Shown: in pieces, positions 1 to 8,913 of the stretch | Layout: each line of letters starts with the position of its first letter | Position numbering within the stretch: position 1 is the stretch's first letter | Position numbers and translations under genes: made by a program | Assembly: GCF_023370775.1 (NCBI RefSeq) | Contig: NZ_JAMCCQ010000001.1 | Span: 992,001-1,056,000, forward strand | DNA from: Marivita sp. GX14005 | Lineage (GTDB): Bacteria > Pseudomonadota > Alphaproteobacteria > Rhodobacterales > Rhodobacteraceae | Reading direction: 5' to 3' | Length of the DNA: 64,000 bases | The notes under the pieces: model-generated | The model's input: only the letters and a program-made list of their open reading frames with translations | Told to the model about the DNA's origin: nothing | Database searches by the model: none

Positions 1-519
1 CGCGAGTTCGAGGTGATCGAGGGCGGGCCGGATCACGATATCGTGGATCACGTCGACTCGGGCAGCGATGCTGCCGATGCGCTCGCGCGGATGAAGCGGG
101 TGGAGCCGTCTTTCGGCGTCGGCGATTTTCTCGGCGGCGCGCGCGGTGCCTATGAAATGATCCTGATGGGCTTCGAGCGCGGCGATCTGGCCGAGATCAA
201 GCCGTTCCTGTCAGACGAGGTTTACGAGAGTTTCGCCGAAGTCGTGCAGGCCCGCGAGGCGCAGGGTTTGACCATCGAGGCGGAATTCGTGGGCGTGCGC
301 GAGATGTCGCTGGCCGATGCGACATTCGACGAGGCGACCCAGATCGCGGAAATCACCGTCAGGTTCATCGGAGAACTGACCTTTGCGGTGCGCAACAGCG
401 CGGGCGAGATCATCGAGGGATCGACGAGCCAGCTCAAGCGTCAGAAAGATGTCTGGACCTTCTCGCGCCGCATGGGCGTCGATGATCCGAACTGGCAGCT
501 CGTCGCCACGGGCGAATGA
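1..519 (+). CDS. Tim44/TimA-family adaptor protein, 5' partial
   Basis: The reading frame is open from the first base of the window, so the true start and N-terminus lie upstream. The visible 172 residues hold the Tim44-like domain (roughly residues 45-170), with the family-like run FLGGARGAYEMILMGFERGD followed by an alpha/beta fold ending in an aromatic-rich strand. Alphaproteobacterial members normally begin with a single membrane anchor, which is off the edge here. The family is thought to act as a membrane-associated adaptor; its exact bacterial role is not settled. The gene overlaps mltA by 4 nt (ATGA), indicating one operon with mltA and the Smr gene. Confidence 0.8.
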   Translation, partial: REFEVIEGGPDHDIVDHVDSGSDAADALARMKRVEPSFGVGDFLGGARGAYEMILMGFERGDLAEIKPFLSDEVYESFAEVVQAREAQGLTIEAEFVGVREMSLADATFDEATQIAEITVRFIGELTFAVRNSAGEIIEGSTSQLKRQKDVWTFSRRMGVDDPNWQLVATGE

Positions 520-1559
520 TCCGCCTTGCCGGTGCGGCGCTGCTATGTGGGGTTTTGATCGCAGGACACGCCGTGCCCGATGAGGTGGACACATCCTATT
601 CCATTCTCGATTTCGAGGAACTGGACGGCTGGGCGCAGGATGATCACGCCGCTGCTCTGGCGGTGTTTCGCAACACCTGCGGCGATCTGGACGGCCCGGA
701 TTGGAGATCGCTCTGCGCACTGGCCTTCGATGCAGCCGATGCGCGCCAGTTTTTCGAATTGTTCTTCCGCCCGGTCCTGATCGAGGACGGGGACGATGCG
801 CTTTTTACCGGCTATTTCGAGCCTGAACTGAACGGCTCCCCGGTGCGCACCGATCGCTACCGCTACCCGCTTTTCCGAATGCCGCCCGAAGCGCAGGACG
901 CCCGGCCCTGGTTGACACGGCGCGAGATCCTGACCAGCGGCGTGATGGAGGGGCGCGGTTTCGAGATTGCCTGGGTGGACGATCCGGTCGAGAAGTTCTT
1001 TCTCCAGGTGCAGGGATCGGGTCGCGTGCGGTTCCCCGACGGGCGTGTGATCCGCGTCGGCTATGGCGGCGCAAACGGGCATGATTATCGCTCCATCGGC
1101 AAGGAACTGGTGCGGCGCGGTGTCTACGAGGCGCATCAGGTGTCCGCCGATGTCATCAAGAATTGGGTGCGGCGCAACCCGGCAGAGGGCGAGGATCTGC
1201 TGTTCCACAATGCGTCTTACGTGTTCTTTCGCGAGGTCAGCGAGGTTCCGGCCGATCTTGGCCCGCTGGGTGCGATGAATCGATCGATCACGCCGATGCG
1301 GTCGATTGCCGTCGATCCGGCGTTTACCCCGCTTGGCGCGCCGGTCTGGATCGAGAAGGACGGGCGCAGCCCGATGCGGCGTTTGATGATCGCTCAGGAC
1401 ACCGGATCGGCGATCAAGGGCGCGCAGCGGGCCGATGTGTTTTTCGGAACGGGGGATGCCGCAGGGCTGGAGGCCGGCACGATCCGAGATCCGGGGCGCA
1501 TGGTGGTTCTCATGCCGATCCAGCGCGCCTATGCGCATCTTCCGGAGGCGCTGCAATGA
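516..1559 (+). CDS. mltA: Membrane-bound lytic murein transglycosylase A
   Basis: MltA cleaves the MurNAc-GlcNAc bond of peptidoglycan, leaving 1,6-anhydro-MurNAc. The 347-residue protein has a hydrophobic N-terminal export signal (about residues 3-20) without an obvious lipobox. The MltA barrel domain follows, then a C-terminal 3D domain (from about residue 255). The catalytic aspartate expected in the family is D295 within AQDTGSAIKG, and FFGTGD follows as in other members. The start overlaps the upstream Tim44-like gene by ATGA and the stop overlaps the Smr gene start in the same way, so the three are probably translationally coupled. Length fits the family. Confidence 0.93.
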   Translation: MIRLAGAALLCGVLIAGHAVPDEVDTSYSILDFEELDGWAQDDHAAALAVFRNTCGDLDGPDWRSLCALAFDAADARQFFELFFRPVLIEDGDDALFTGYFEPELNGSPVRTDRYRYPLFRMPPEAQDARPWLTRREILTSGVMEGRGFEIAWVDDPVEKFFLQVQGSGRVRFPDGRVIRVGYGGANGHDYRSIGKELVRRGVYEAHQVSADVIKNWVRRNPAEGEDLLFHNASYVFFREVSEVPADLGPLGAMNRSITPMRSIAVDPAFTPLGAPVWIEKDGRSPMRRLMIAQDTGSAIKGAQRADVFFGTGDAAGLEAGTIRDPGRMVVLMPIQRAYAHLPEALQ

Positions 1560-2137
1560 GCCGCCGCCGTCTGCGTGCAGAGGAGCGCGAGCTTTGGAAC
1601 CGCGTCGCGCGCTCTACCCGCCCCCTGCCGGGCGCGGCGCGGCGGGAGAGCGAAGCGCCTAAACCCCCTGCCCCGCGCGCGCCAAAGCCGGAGCCGATGG
1701 ATCTGCCCAAGGCGTTCGGGATCGGAGCCAAGCCGCCCCGGCCCGCGAGCCGGATCACGACGCCTGCGACCGCCGCGCCCAAGCCGACCATGGACAAGAA
1801 AACCTTTGGCAAGATGCGGCGCGGCAAGATGGTGCCGGAGGCGCGGATCGATCTGCATGGCATGACGCTCGATCAGGCGCATCCAGCGCTATCGCGGTTC
1901 ATCCTGGCAAGCTATTCGCGGGGCTTTCGGCTGGTTCTGGTGATTACCGGCAAGGGACAGCGCGACGATCCGCATGATCCGATGCCGCGCCAGCGCGGGG
2001 TTCTGAAACGGCAGGTGCCGATGTGGCTCAGGATGGCTCCGCTCAATACGGCCGTTCTGGATGTGACCGAAGCACATATCCGTCACGGCGGAGGCGGTGC
2101 CTATTACGTTTACTTGCGCAAAACCGGTCGTGGATAG
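1556..2137 (+). CDS. Smr/MutS2 C-terminal domain protein
   Basis: This 193-residue protein has a proline/alanine/lysine-rich N-terminal half (to about residue 95) and an Smr domain in the C-terminal half. Visible Smr motifs are IDLHGMTLDQA, LVITGKG and HGGGGAYYVYLRK. Stand-alone Smr proteins are nucleases or nucleic-acid binders, with roles proposed in recombination control and in cleaving mRNA on collided ribosomes; the substrate of this member cannot be told. The start at 1556 was chosen because it overlaps the mltA stop (ATGA); the frame is also open further upstream inside mltA. The stop abuts the convergent CAP-domain gene with no gap. Confidence 0.9.
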   Translation: MSRRRLRAEERELWNRVARSTRPLPGAARRESEAPKPPAPRAPKPEPMDLPKAFGIGAKPPRPASRITTPATAAPKPTMDKKTFGKMRRGKMVPEARIDLHGMTLDQAHPALSRFILASYSRGFRLVLVITGKGQRDDPHDPMPRQRGVLKRQVPMWLRMAPLNTAVLDVTEAHIRHGGGGAYYVYLRKTGRG

Positions 2138-3514
2138 TCAGACCCAGTCCAGCGCATCCTCGATCAGGCCCGTCACAGATATGGTGAACTCCGATGTCTG
2201 CACGCTGTCCGCCAGCGCGGCGTGATCGTCGATCAGGTCTTTCGCCGCAGCGACCGAACCGACCGAACCGTCGAATTCCTGCATCGCCTGCTTGGCGACA
2301 TCGACATTGTTGAGCCCGTTGATCACGGCGTAATAAGCCCCGATCTCGGCCTTGGTTTCGAGATAGGCGGCATCGGCCGCGCCGCCGGTTTCGGCTTTGG
2401 CGCCGCCGATCATCGCGAGGATGAACTTGCCCTGATCGACCGCGCCGCTGTCGAGCATTCCGGTCCAGTAATTGAAACCGGCCGTGTCGGGCGCGCGGCC
2501 AAGGATATTGGCGTAGACCGAGGTGACGAAATCGGCGGTGCCATCCGTTTCGCCATATAGTGCGCGGGTTTCCGGCTGGACGAAGAAACTGCGCGCGATC
2601 TCCTCCATCGACATGCCATCGGCCAGCCGCGATCCCCAGAAGAGCAGACCGGCGGAATCGGGCGCGCGGTTGAAATAGGCGACGTAGAGCTCGCAGAAGG
2701 CCAGCATGTCGCCATCGCTGAGCCCGCTGACATTGATGAACTGTTCGAGCCGGAAATCGGTGTCGGCAAATTGCAGCATTTCGATGCTGTCCAGCGTATC
2801 CATTCCGTCCGCGCCGGTTCGATCCTCGATCAGGATCGTTCCGTCCGAAATGCGGATCGCGTAATTCGACGCGTCGCCACCATAGACCGCCGTATCGAAA
2901 CCGCCCTGCCCCGAAATTGTATCATTTCCACCAGAGCCGGAGAACGTATCGGCCCTGTCGGTGCCGACGAGGTTTTCGGCCCCCGCATTGCCGACCATGA
3001 CCCCGCTTTCGCTGGCGGGTTCGGGTTCGCCCGGAACATCCGGCGTCGTGGTTCCGCCCGTCATGGCGAAATTCTGCGTGACCATGACGGAGAAATAGGT
3101 GCCGGTGCTGTAGGTGAAGGTGCCGGTCTGGATGCCGATGCCGACAACTTCGAGATCGGGGGTCAGGATGTTCTCGCGGTGGCCGGCGCTGTTCATCAGT
3201 GCCAGGTGCAGGTCGTAGACATCGTCCAGAAGCCCCGGCTCGCCGCGTTCACTTTGCGCGGCGATGTTTTCGGCAGTGCGCCAGGATCCGGCGAAATCGA
3301 AACCCGCTTCGGTCATCCGCTCGGTCGGGGTGGAGTTGCCTGCGCCGGTATGGCTGAAAATGTTGTTCTCCAGCATCCAGGCTGAGTGGGCATCGGCCGT
3401 GCCGTTCAATACGCGGTCCAGAACCAGAGCGTTCAGACCACGGCTGGTCCGCTCCTCGTTGACCAGATCGAGCATATACCGTTCCAGATCACTGGCGGCG
3501 ACAGCAGCAGACAT
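2138..3514 (-). CDS. Secreted CAP-domain protein with RTX-like repeats and DUF4214
   Basis: The protein of about 458 residues has three parts. A CAP/SCP domain (about residues 5-155) carries the conserved histidines in HSAWMLENNIFSH and in HRENIL. A short calcium-binding RTX-like stretch (about 170-215) contains GSGGNDTISGQGG. One or two DUF4214 units (about 275-410) contain the family-like YFNRAPDSAG and ILGRAPDTAGFNYW. There is no N-terminal signal peptide, and the C-terminus is acidic/hydrophobic, which together suggest type I secretion; no exporter genes are adjacent. The ATG at 3514 was preferred over an upstream TTG because GGGGAG sits 7 nt before it. The biological role is unknown; such proteins are often surface or biofilm associated. 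Confidence 0.82.
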   Translation of the reverse strand: MSAAVAASDLERYMLDLVNEERTSRGLNALVLDRVLNGTADAHSAWMLENNIFSHTGAGNSTPTERMTEAGFDFAGSWRTAENIAAQSERGEPGLLDDVYDLHLALMNSAGHRENILTPDLEVVGIGIQTGTFTYSTGTYFSVMVTQNFAMTGGTTTPDVPGEPEPASESGVMVGNAGAENLVGTDRADTFSGSGGNDTISGQGGFDTAVYGGDASNYAIRISDGTILIEDRTGADGMDTLDSIEMLQFADTDFRLEQFINVSGLSDGDMLAFCELYVAYFNRAPDSAGLLFWGSRLADGMSMEEIARSFFVQPETRALYGETDGTADFVTSVYANILGRAPDTAGFNYWTGMLDSGAVDQGKFILAMIGGAKAETGGAADAAYLETKAEIGAYYAVINGLNNVDVAKQAMQEFDGSVGSVAAAKDLIDDHAALADSVQTSEFTISVTGLIEDALDWV

Positions 3515-3577
3515 ACCCAAACTCCCCAGTTTGAGCCCCCGACTGAATAGTTAGGTGACAAGAAAGGCAAGAAACGG

Positions 3578-3601
3578 GGCCAATTATGATTAAAATTGGC
3601 C
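3578..3601 (-). terminator. Hairpin across the idi stop codon
   Basis: GGCCAATT and AATTGGCC form a perfect 8-bp inverted repeat with an 8-nt loop. The idi stop codon falls inside the loop. On the minus strand it is followed by a pyrimidine-rich but interrupted T tract, so it could be a weak terminator or a 3'-end stabiliser for idi mRNA. It also lies in the leader region of the CAP gene, so a role there cannot be excluded. Confidence 0.4.
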
Positions 3602-4147
3602 GCTTTTCGCCTTGGAATCGCGACAATACGCCGATCTGCCAAGGATTTGTGACGCATACGTTTCGATATAGATCCGCAACCAAGGCGTAAAGCGGTCAGA
3701 ATCGTCGGAAATTTCACGGAGCAGATCGGAATAGCTCACCCACTTGAGCGCCATCACTTCATCGGGATTCGGTGAGGTTTCGGGACGAGAAGCCGGCCGG
3801 GCGAGGTAGACATCGACCAGCTCATGTTCGATCAGGTCGCCCCCCACATCCGCGCGATATTCGACCTGCCCGCGATGTTCGAGATCGATCCCGAAGATCC
3901 CCAGTTCCTCGGACAGGCGGCGATGCGCGCAATCGAGGCTCGGCTCGTTCCACTCAGGATGTGTGCAGCATGTGTTCGCCCAAAGCCCAGGCGTGTGATA
4001 TTTCGACAACGCGCGTTGCTGGATGAGAATCTCGCCATCGCAGATCACGAACACCGATACCGCCTTGTGTCGAAGCCCCCGCTTGTGAACATCGAGCTTT
4101 TCGGCCGGAACCAGCTTACCGTCTATCCAGGCGGGAATGAGGGTCAT
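3590..4147 (-). CDS. idi: Isopentenyl-diphosphate delta-isomerase (type I, Nudix fold)
   Basis: Idi interconverts isopentenyl and dimethylallyl diphosphate, feeding quinone, hopanoid and (if present) carotenoid synthesis. The 185-residue product shows the type I hallmarks: HKRGLRHKAVSVFV, the cysteine-containing metal-site motif NTCCTHPEW, and the Nudix-like RRLSEELGI. The ATG at 4147 was chosen over one 25 codons upstream because the family starts there and a GAAGG-type ribosome site precedes it. In phototrophic relatives idi can sit near photosynthesis genes, but no other such gene is visible here. It is divergent from cycA. Confidence 0.92.
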   Translation of the reverse strand: MTLIPAWIDGKLVPAEKLDVHKRGLRHKAVSVFVICDGEILIQQRALSKYHTPGLWANTCCTHPEWNEPSLDCAHRRLSEELGIFGIDLEHRGQVEYRADVGGDLIEHELVDVYLARPASRPETSPNPDEVMALKWVSYSDLLREISDDSDRFTPWLRIYIETYASQILGRSAYCRDSKAKSGQF

Positions 4148-4317
4148 GCGCGGCAGCCTTCGGTCATCTGAAATCGGCGCGAGGCCAAGCGAAGAGATAT
4201 TCGGCGTGCAGAATATGTCCAACTGCTTGGAAACTCCGGGTATTAAAGATGCGTTTCAGAAGCAACTTGAATACCAGAATTCGCGACAAGATGAAGCGGA
4301 ACTGAACGCCATTTGGG

Positions 4318-4347
4318 TTGGTTTCCTTCCCTACAGTGCGCTAATGT
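4318..4347 (+). promoter_or_regulatory. Candidate sigma70-type promoter of cycA
   Basis: TTGGTT (4318-4323) and TAATGT (4342-4347) are separated by 18 nt and lie about 28 nt before the cycA start. They resemble -35 and -10 elements. This is pattern matching only; alphaproteobacterial promoters are degenerate. Confidence 0.35.
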
Positions 4348-4374
4348 GCGCCGGCATGAACAAAGGAGTTCAAC

Positions 4375-4818
4375 ATGAAGCTGATGATTGCAACCGCCGC
4401 TGCGGCCGTTTCCCTGGCCGGTTCCGCCTTCGCCGACAACCATGCCGGTGTCGGCGATCCGGCCGCCGGGGAAAAGGAATTCAACAAGTGCAAATCGTGC
4501 CACATGATTGTTTCCGATGACGGCACCGAGATCGTGAAAGGTGGTCGCACAGGCCCGAATCTCTGGAATGTCATTGGCCGCCAGGCCGGCACTTACGAAG
4601 ACTTCCGTTACGGTGACAGCATCGTGGCCGCAGGTGAAAAAGGCCTGGTTTGGGACGAGGAATCCTTCGTCGCCTATACCCAAGATCCCAAGGGCTTCCT
4701 GTCCGACTATCTGGGCGAGAGCGCCCGCTCCAAGATGTCGTTCAAGCTGCGCAAGGGCGCAGAGGATGTCTATGCCTATCTCGTGTCCGTATCGCCCGAG
4801 CCTGAAGAAGGTTCCTGA
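4375..4818 (+). CDS. cycA: Cytochrome c2/c550-type soluble c-type cytochrome
   Basis: This is a periplasmic electron carrier between the cytochrome bc1 complex and terminal oxidases (or reaction centres in phototrophs). The 147-residue precursor has a Sec signal ending at about residue 20 (GSAFA). The haem site is CKSCH at 39-43, and the likely methionine axial ligand is M121 in RSKMSFK. The segments TGPNLWNVIGRQAGT and GLVWDEESF match the class I cytochrome c2/c550 pattern. AAAGGAG lies 8 nt before the start. A clear terminator follows, so it is probably monocistronic. The symbol is by family resemblance; a paralogous c550/c551 is possible. Confidence 0.85.
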   Translation: MKLMIATAAAAVSLAGSAFADNHAGVGDPAAGEKEFNKCKSCHMIVSDDGTEIVKGGRTGPNLWNVIGRQAGTYEDFRYGDSIVAAGEKGLVWDEESFVAYTQDPKGFLSDYLGESARSKMSFKLRKGAEDVYAYLVSVSPEPEEGS

Positions 4819-4840
4819 ACCGCGCGATCCGGTTTTTCGC

Positions 4841-4870
4841 AAGGGGCGCTCCATCCGGGGCGCCCTTTTT
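4841..4870 (+). terminator. Rho-independent terminator of cycA
   Basis: A 12-bp stem (AAGGGGCGCTCC with GGGGCGCCCTTT, two G-T wobbles) encloses the loop ATCC and ends in a T run. It lies 22 nt after the cycA stop. Confidence 0.85.
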
Positions 4871-4946
4871 GCATCCGGTCTGCGGCGGGTGTTGACGGCC
4901 CGCGTCGCAACCCGCAGAACACGGCCATCATAAAGAGGCGTGCGTC

Positions 4947-6266
4947 ATGAAGATTGCGATGATCGGCACCGGCTATGTCGGTTTGGTATCCGGAGTGTGT
5001 TTTTCCGATTTCGGCCATAGCGTCGTTTGCGTCGACAAGGATCAGCGCAAGATCGACATGCTTGAACGCGGCGAGGTGCCGATCTTCGAGCCGGGGCTCG
5101 ATTCGCTCATGGCGCGCAATGTCGAGGCCGGGCGGCTTGAATTCACGCGCGATCTGGCAGCCGCGATCGACGGTGCGGAGGCCGTTTTCATCGCCGTCGG
5201 CACGCCGACACGGCGCGGTGACGGTCATGCCGACCTGACCTATGTGATGGCCGCGGCGGAGGAGATCGCCAAGGCCGCCAAGCATTACATGGTGATCGTC
5301 ACAAAATCCACCGTGCCCGTCGGCACGAACCGCAAGGTGCGCGAGGTCGTCGCCGCAGCAAATCCCGATCTGGAGTTCGATGTCGCCTCCAACCCCGAAT
5401 TCCTGCGAGAAGGTGCGGCGATCGACGATTTCATGAAACCCGACCGGGTTGTCGTCGGGGTGGAAACCGATCGCGCCGCCTCTGTCATGGAGGAGATTTA
5501 CCGGCCGCTCTACCTGCGCGATTTTCCCATCGTGACGACAGATCTCGAATCCGCTGAAATGATCAAATATGCGGCAAATGCATTCCTGGCGACGAAGATC
5601 ACGTTCATCAACGAAATCGCCGCGTTGTGCGAAAAGGTGGGGGCCAATGTGAAGCAGGTGTCCAAGGGCATGGGCATGGACAACCGCATCGGCAACAAGT
5701 TCCTTCATGCCGGGCCGGGCTACGGTGGTTCATGTTTTCCGAAGGATACCAAAGCCTTGGCGCGGATCGGGCAGGAACATGCCAGCCCGATGCACATCAC
5801 CGAGGCGGTGATCGCGGTGAACGAGGATGTCAAGCGGCGAATGATCGGCAAGCTGCAGGATATGTGCGATGGCACGTTCAACGGAAAGACCATCGCGGTT
5901 CTCGGCGTGACCTTCAAACCCAACACCGACGACATGCGCGATGCGCCCTCCCTCACCATCGTGCCGTCGTTGGTCGGGGGCGGTGCGCGGGTGCGTGTCT
6001 GTGATCCGCAGGGCCAGAATGAGGGCGAGGCGCTTTTGCCCGGCGTGGACTGGCAGGAAGATCCATACACCGCGGCCAAAGACGCGGATCTGTTGGTGAT
6101 CCTGACCGAATGGAACGAATTTCGCGCGCTCGATCTGCCCCAGATCGCCGGGAGCATGGCGCGCCCCGCGATGGCGGATTTGCGCAACATCTACAATGCG
6201 AGCGTGGCGCGGGAGGCCGGTTTCACGGCCTATGAGAGTGTCGGACGGGCCGGGTATTCCGATTAA
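4947..6266 (+). CDS. UDP-glucose 6-dehydrogenase
   Basis: The enzyme oxidises UDP-glucose to UDP-glucuronate with two NAD+, supplying acidic sugars for capsule, exopolysaccharide or LPS. The 439-residue protein begins with the Rossmann motif GTGYVGL (residues 7-13). The conserved central region includes SNPEFLREG, and the catalytic cysteine is C263 in GYGGSCFPKD. The C-terminal UDP-binding domain contains GVTFKPNTDDMRDAPS. The gene is followed at 59 nt by a sugar transferase, which supports a polysaccharide role. The GDP-mannose dehydrogenase paralogue family is less likely given the overall motif spacing. Confidence 0.92.
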   Translation: MKIAMIGTGYVGLVSGVCFSDFGHSVVCVDKDQRKIDMLERGEVPIFEPGLDSLMARNVEAGRLEFTRDLAAAIDGAEAVFIAVGTPTRRGDGHADLTYVMAAAEEIAKAAKHYMVIVTKSTVPVGTNRKVREVVAAANPDLEFDVASNPEFLREGAAIDDFMKPDRVVVGVETDRAASVMEEIYRPLYLRDFPIVTTDLESAEMIKYAANAFLATKITFINEIAALCEKVGANVKQVSKGMGMDNRIGNKFLHAGPGYGGSCFPKDTKALARIGQEHASPMHITEAVIAVNEDVKRRMIGKLQDMCDGTFNGKTIAVLGVTFKPNTDDMRDAPSLTIVPSLVGGGARVRVCDPQGQNEGEALLPGVDWQEDPYTAAKDADLLVILTEWNEFRALDLPQIAGSMARPAMADLRNIYNASVAREAGFTAYESVGRAGYSD

Positions 6267-6325
6267 CCAACCGTTAGGGTTTTCGCGGCAAAGATGGTGG
6301 CACGTTCGAAACGGGGGCTGCCGGA

Positions 6326-7042
6326 ATGTCACAGCGTAGATATGTCATCGATGCCTTGGCCGCGCTGCTGTTGCTGGTGCTGCTTTGGCCGGTGATCGCT
6401 GCCTGCGCGCTTTTGATCCTGATGTTCGACCGTCATAACCCGTTTTTCGGCGCAAAGCGGATGAACGGGCCGTCACGGGCCTTTGTCATGTGGAAACTGC
6501 GCACGATGCGCGGGCAGGATGATGGCTTGCCCACGGGTGGCAACAAGTCCCATCTCGTCACGCCTCTGGGGCGGTCGCTCCGGCGCTGGAGGCTGGACGA
6601 ATTGCCGCAGCTCTGGAACGTGGTCCGGGGGGATATGGCGCTGGTCGGGCCGCGTCCGCCAACCGCGCGTATGGTGGCGCGCTATCCCGGCGCGTTTCGG
6701 TCGCTTTCGGCGATCAGACCCGGCATCACCGGCTTGGCGACCCTGCGCTGGGCCATGCGCGAGCACCGGATGCTGAGCCGCGTCGGCACGGCGGAAGAGC
6801 TTGAAACCCTTTATGCGACCTTCATCCTGCCGCGAAAACTGCGGATAGAACGGCTCTATACCCGCCGCCGCTCGCTCGCTCTCGATCTGTGGATCTGCGC
6901 TCAGACCCTACGGCTCATCCTGTCGATGGGCGCGGTCAGCCCGCTTCCCCGTTCAGGATGGTCGCCAGAACGGCACGCGCGTTATCGGACGCCCAATCGG
7001 CATCCCCCCGCATCCGCGCGACCTCTTGCCCTTCGGGGTTGA
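6326..7042 (+). CDS. Bacterial sugar transferase (undecaprenyl-phosphate type) with antisense-overlapping tail
   Basis: This probable initiating glycosyl-phosphate transferase of polysaccharide synthesis moves a sugar-1-phosphate onto undecaprenyl phosphate at the inner membrane. One N-terminal transmembrane segment (about residues 8-33) is followed by the catalytic domain. That domain shows MWKLRTM, RRWRLDELPQLWNVVRGDM and ALVGPRPP, all typical of the WbaP/ExoY C-terminal family. The last 36 or so residues (from about 6936) lie antisense over the 3' end of tlpA and are rich in R, P and S, unlike the family. The tail is therefore probably a recent read-through extension. Grouped with the upstream UDP-glucose dehydrogenase. 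Confidence 0.85.
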   Translation: MSQRRYVIDALAALLLLVLLWPVIAACALLILMFDRHNPFFGAKRMNGPSRAFVMWKLRTMRGQDDGLPTGGNKSHLVTPLGRSLRRWRLDELPQLWNVVRGDMALVGPRPPTARMVARYPGAFRSLSAIRPGITGLATLRWAMREHRMLSRVGTAEELETLYATFILPRKLRIERLYTRRRSLALDLWICAQTLRLILSMGAVSPLPRSGWSPERHARYRTPNRHPPASARPLALRG

Positions 7043-7499
7043 GGATGACGGTGATCGGCAGGCCGAGAACGCCCATTTCCCGCGCCAGTGCCGATTTCGG
7101 ATCGCGGTGAAGCGGCAGATTGTCGACGCCAATCTCTTCGAAAAAGCTCTGCATCGCGGGCGGCGGATTGCGCCCTGAGGCGATGGTCACGACCTCGAAC
7201 CGCTCGCCGCCGAATTCGCGCTGAAGCTCCGACAGCATCGGGATTTCCTTGCGGCAGGGCGCGCACCATGTGGCCCAGAAATTCAGCAAGACCCATTTGC
7301 CTTCGTACTCCGCAAGCGTGAGCGCGTCTCCCTCGAAGGTCATGAATTCCGAACTCCCGGCCGCCTGCGGGGCGGCGTGGAAGGTCAGTTTCTTCATGTC
7401 CCCCTCGCGCATCGCCTCTGCTTCGGAAAGATCGGCCAGCGCGGGATTTGCAAGCATCACGAGGCCCGTATAGAGCAGGGCGGCACAGGTATTTTTCAT
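6936..7499 (-). CDS. tlpA: TlpA/ResA-family thiol:disulfide oxidoreductase
   Basis: This is a periplasmic thioredoxin-like protein of 187 residues. A Sec signal or anchor (about residues 1-22, ending NPALA) precedes the thioredoxin fold. The redox motif WCAPC sits in [15 protein letters not shown], and the cis-proline region is GLPITVIL. Family members reduce disulfides, often for cytochrome c maturation or copper delivery. The start at 7499 (GGAGG 5 nt upstream, signal peptide in frame) was chosen over an ORF start inside argH. Only 22 bp separate it from divergent argH. Next to argH this gene is common in related bacteria. Confidence 0.88.
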   Translation of the reverse strand: MKNTCAALLYTGLVMLANPALADLSEAEAMREGDMKKLTFHAAPQAAGSSEFMTFEGDALTLAEYEGKWVLLNFWATWCAPCRKEIPMLSELQREFGGERFEVVTIASGRNPPPAMQSFFEEIGVDNLPLHRDPKSALAREMGVLGLPITVILNPEGQEVARMRGDADWASDNARAVLATILNGEAG

Positions 7500-7521
7500 T
7501 TTCCCTCCGAAGGGGTCAGAG

Positions 7522-8913
7522 ATGTCGGACAAATCCTCGAACCAGATGTGGGGCGGCCGTTTCGCCGCCGGGCCGGACGCGATCATGGAGGCGATCAACG
7601 CCTCGATCGGGTTCGACAAGCGGATGGCGGCTCAGGATATCGCCGGTTCGCGGGCCCATGCCGCCATGCTGGCCGCACAAGGCATTGTGAAGGATAGCGA
7701 TGCCGAGGCGATGCGGGAAGGGTTGCTCACCGTTTTGTCAGAGATCGAGGCGGGGGAATTCGCGTTCTCGACCGCGCTTGAGGATATTCACATGAATGTC
7801 GAGGCGCGGCTCAAGGAGTTGATCGGCGATGCGGCAGGTCGTCTGCACACGGGACGGTCGCGCAACGATCAGGTGGCGACGGATTTCCGCCTTTGGGTGC
7901 GCGATCAGCTCGATGCCGCCGACGCAGGGCTGACGGCATTGATGAAGGCGCTTCTGGCGCAAGCCGAGGCGGGGGCGGATTGGGTCATGCCGGGCTTCAC
8001 CCATCTGCAGACCGCGCAGCCGGTGACATGGGGTCATCACATGATGGCCTATGTGGAGATGTTCGCCCGCGACCTTTCGCGCGTGCGCGATGCCCGTGCG
8101 CGGATGAACGAATGTCCGCTAGGCGCAGCGGCGCTGGCAGGCACATCCTTTCCCATTGATCGGGACATGACGGCAAAGGCGCTGGGCTTCGACCGGCCCA
8201 TGGCAAACAGCCTCGACGCGGTCAGCGATCGCGATTTCGCGCTGGAATTCCTCAGCGTTGCCAGCATCTGCGCCATGCATCTGAGCCGCATGGCCGAGGA
8301 ATTGGTGATCTGGTCTTCGGCTCAATTCCGATTTGTCACCCTGTCCGACAGGTTCTCTACCGGGTCGAGCATCATGCCGCAGAAGAAGAACCCCGATGCG
8401 GCGGAACTGATCCGGGCCAAGATCGGGCGCGTCTTCGGGGCCAACGTCGCGCTGATGATGGTGATGAAGGGGCTGCCCTTGGCCTATTCCAAGGATATGC
8501 AGGAGGACAAGGAACAGGTTTTCGACGCGGCCGACAACTGGATGCTGGCACTGGCCGCGATGGAAGGCATGGTGCGCGACATGACCGCCAATCGTGCGGC
8601 GCTCGAAGCGGCGGCCTCTGCCGGGTTCTCCACGGCGACCGATCTGGCCGATTGGCTTGTGCGCGAGATCGACCTACCTTTCCGGCAGGCGCATCACGTC
8701 ACGGGTGCGCTGGTGGCGATGGCGGAGAAAAGGGGATGCGATTTGCCGGATTTGACGCTGGAGGACATGCGATCCGTGAATGACCAGATCACCGAGGACG
8801 TGTTCACGGTGCTCGGCGTTCACAATTCCGTCGCCAGCCGCACCAGCTTTGGCGGCACCGCGCCTGTGCGGGTGCGCGAACAGGTGGCGCGCTGGAACGA
8901 GGCGCTGCGGTGA
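7522..8913 (+). CDS. argH: Argininosuccinate lyase
   Basis: ArgH splits argininosuccinate into arginine and fumarate, the last step of arginine synthesis. At 463 residues it has full family length. The fumarase/aspartase-superfamily signature [12 protein letters not shown] lies near residue 285, with conserved [12 protein letters not shown] and [11 protein letters not shown] upstream. It starts 22 bp from divergent tlpA and its stop overlaps the next small lipoprotein gene (TGATG), suggesting an argH-lipoprotein-DUF2834 transcript leading toward lysA. Confidence 0.96.
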   Translation: MSDKSSNQMWGGRFAAGPDAIMEAINASIGFDKRMAAQDIAGSRAHAAMLAAQGIVKDSDAEAMREGLLTVLSEIEAGEFAFSTALEDIHMNVEARLKELIGDAAGRLHTGRSRNDQVATDFRLWVRDQLDAADAGLTALMKALLAQAEAGADWVMPGFTHLQTAQPVTWGHHMMAYVEMFARDLSRVRDARARMNECPLGAAALAGTSFPIDRDMTAKALGFDRPMANSLDAVSDRDFALEFLSVASICAMHLSRMAEELVIWSSAQFRFVTLSDRFSTGSSIMPQKKNPDAAELIRAKIGRVFGANVALMMVMKGLPLAYSKDMQEDKEQVFDAADNWMLALAAMEGMVRDMTANRAALEAAASAGFSTATDLADWLVREIDLPFRQAHHVTGALVAMAEKRGCDLPDLTLEDMRSVNDQITEDVFTVLGVHNSVASRTSFGGTAPVRVREQVARWNEALR

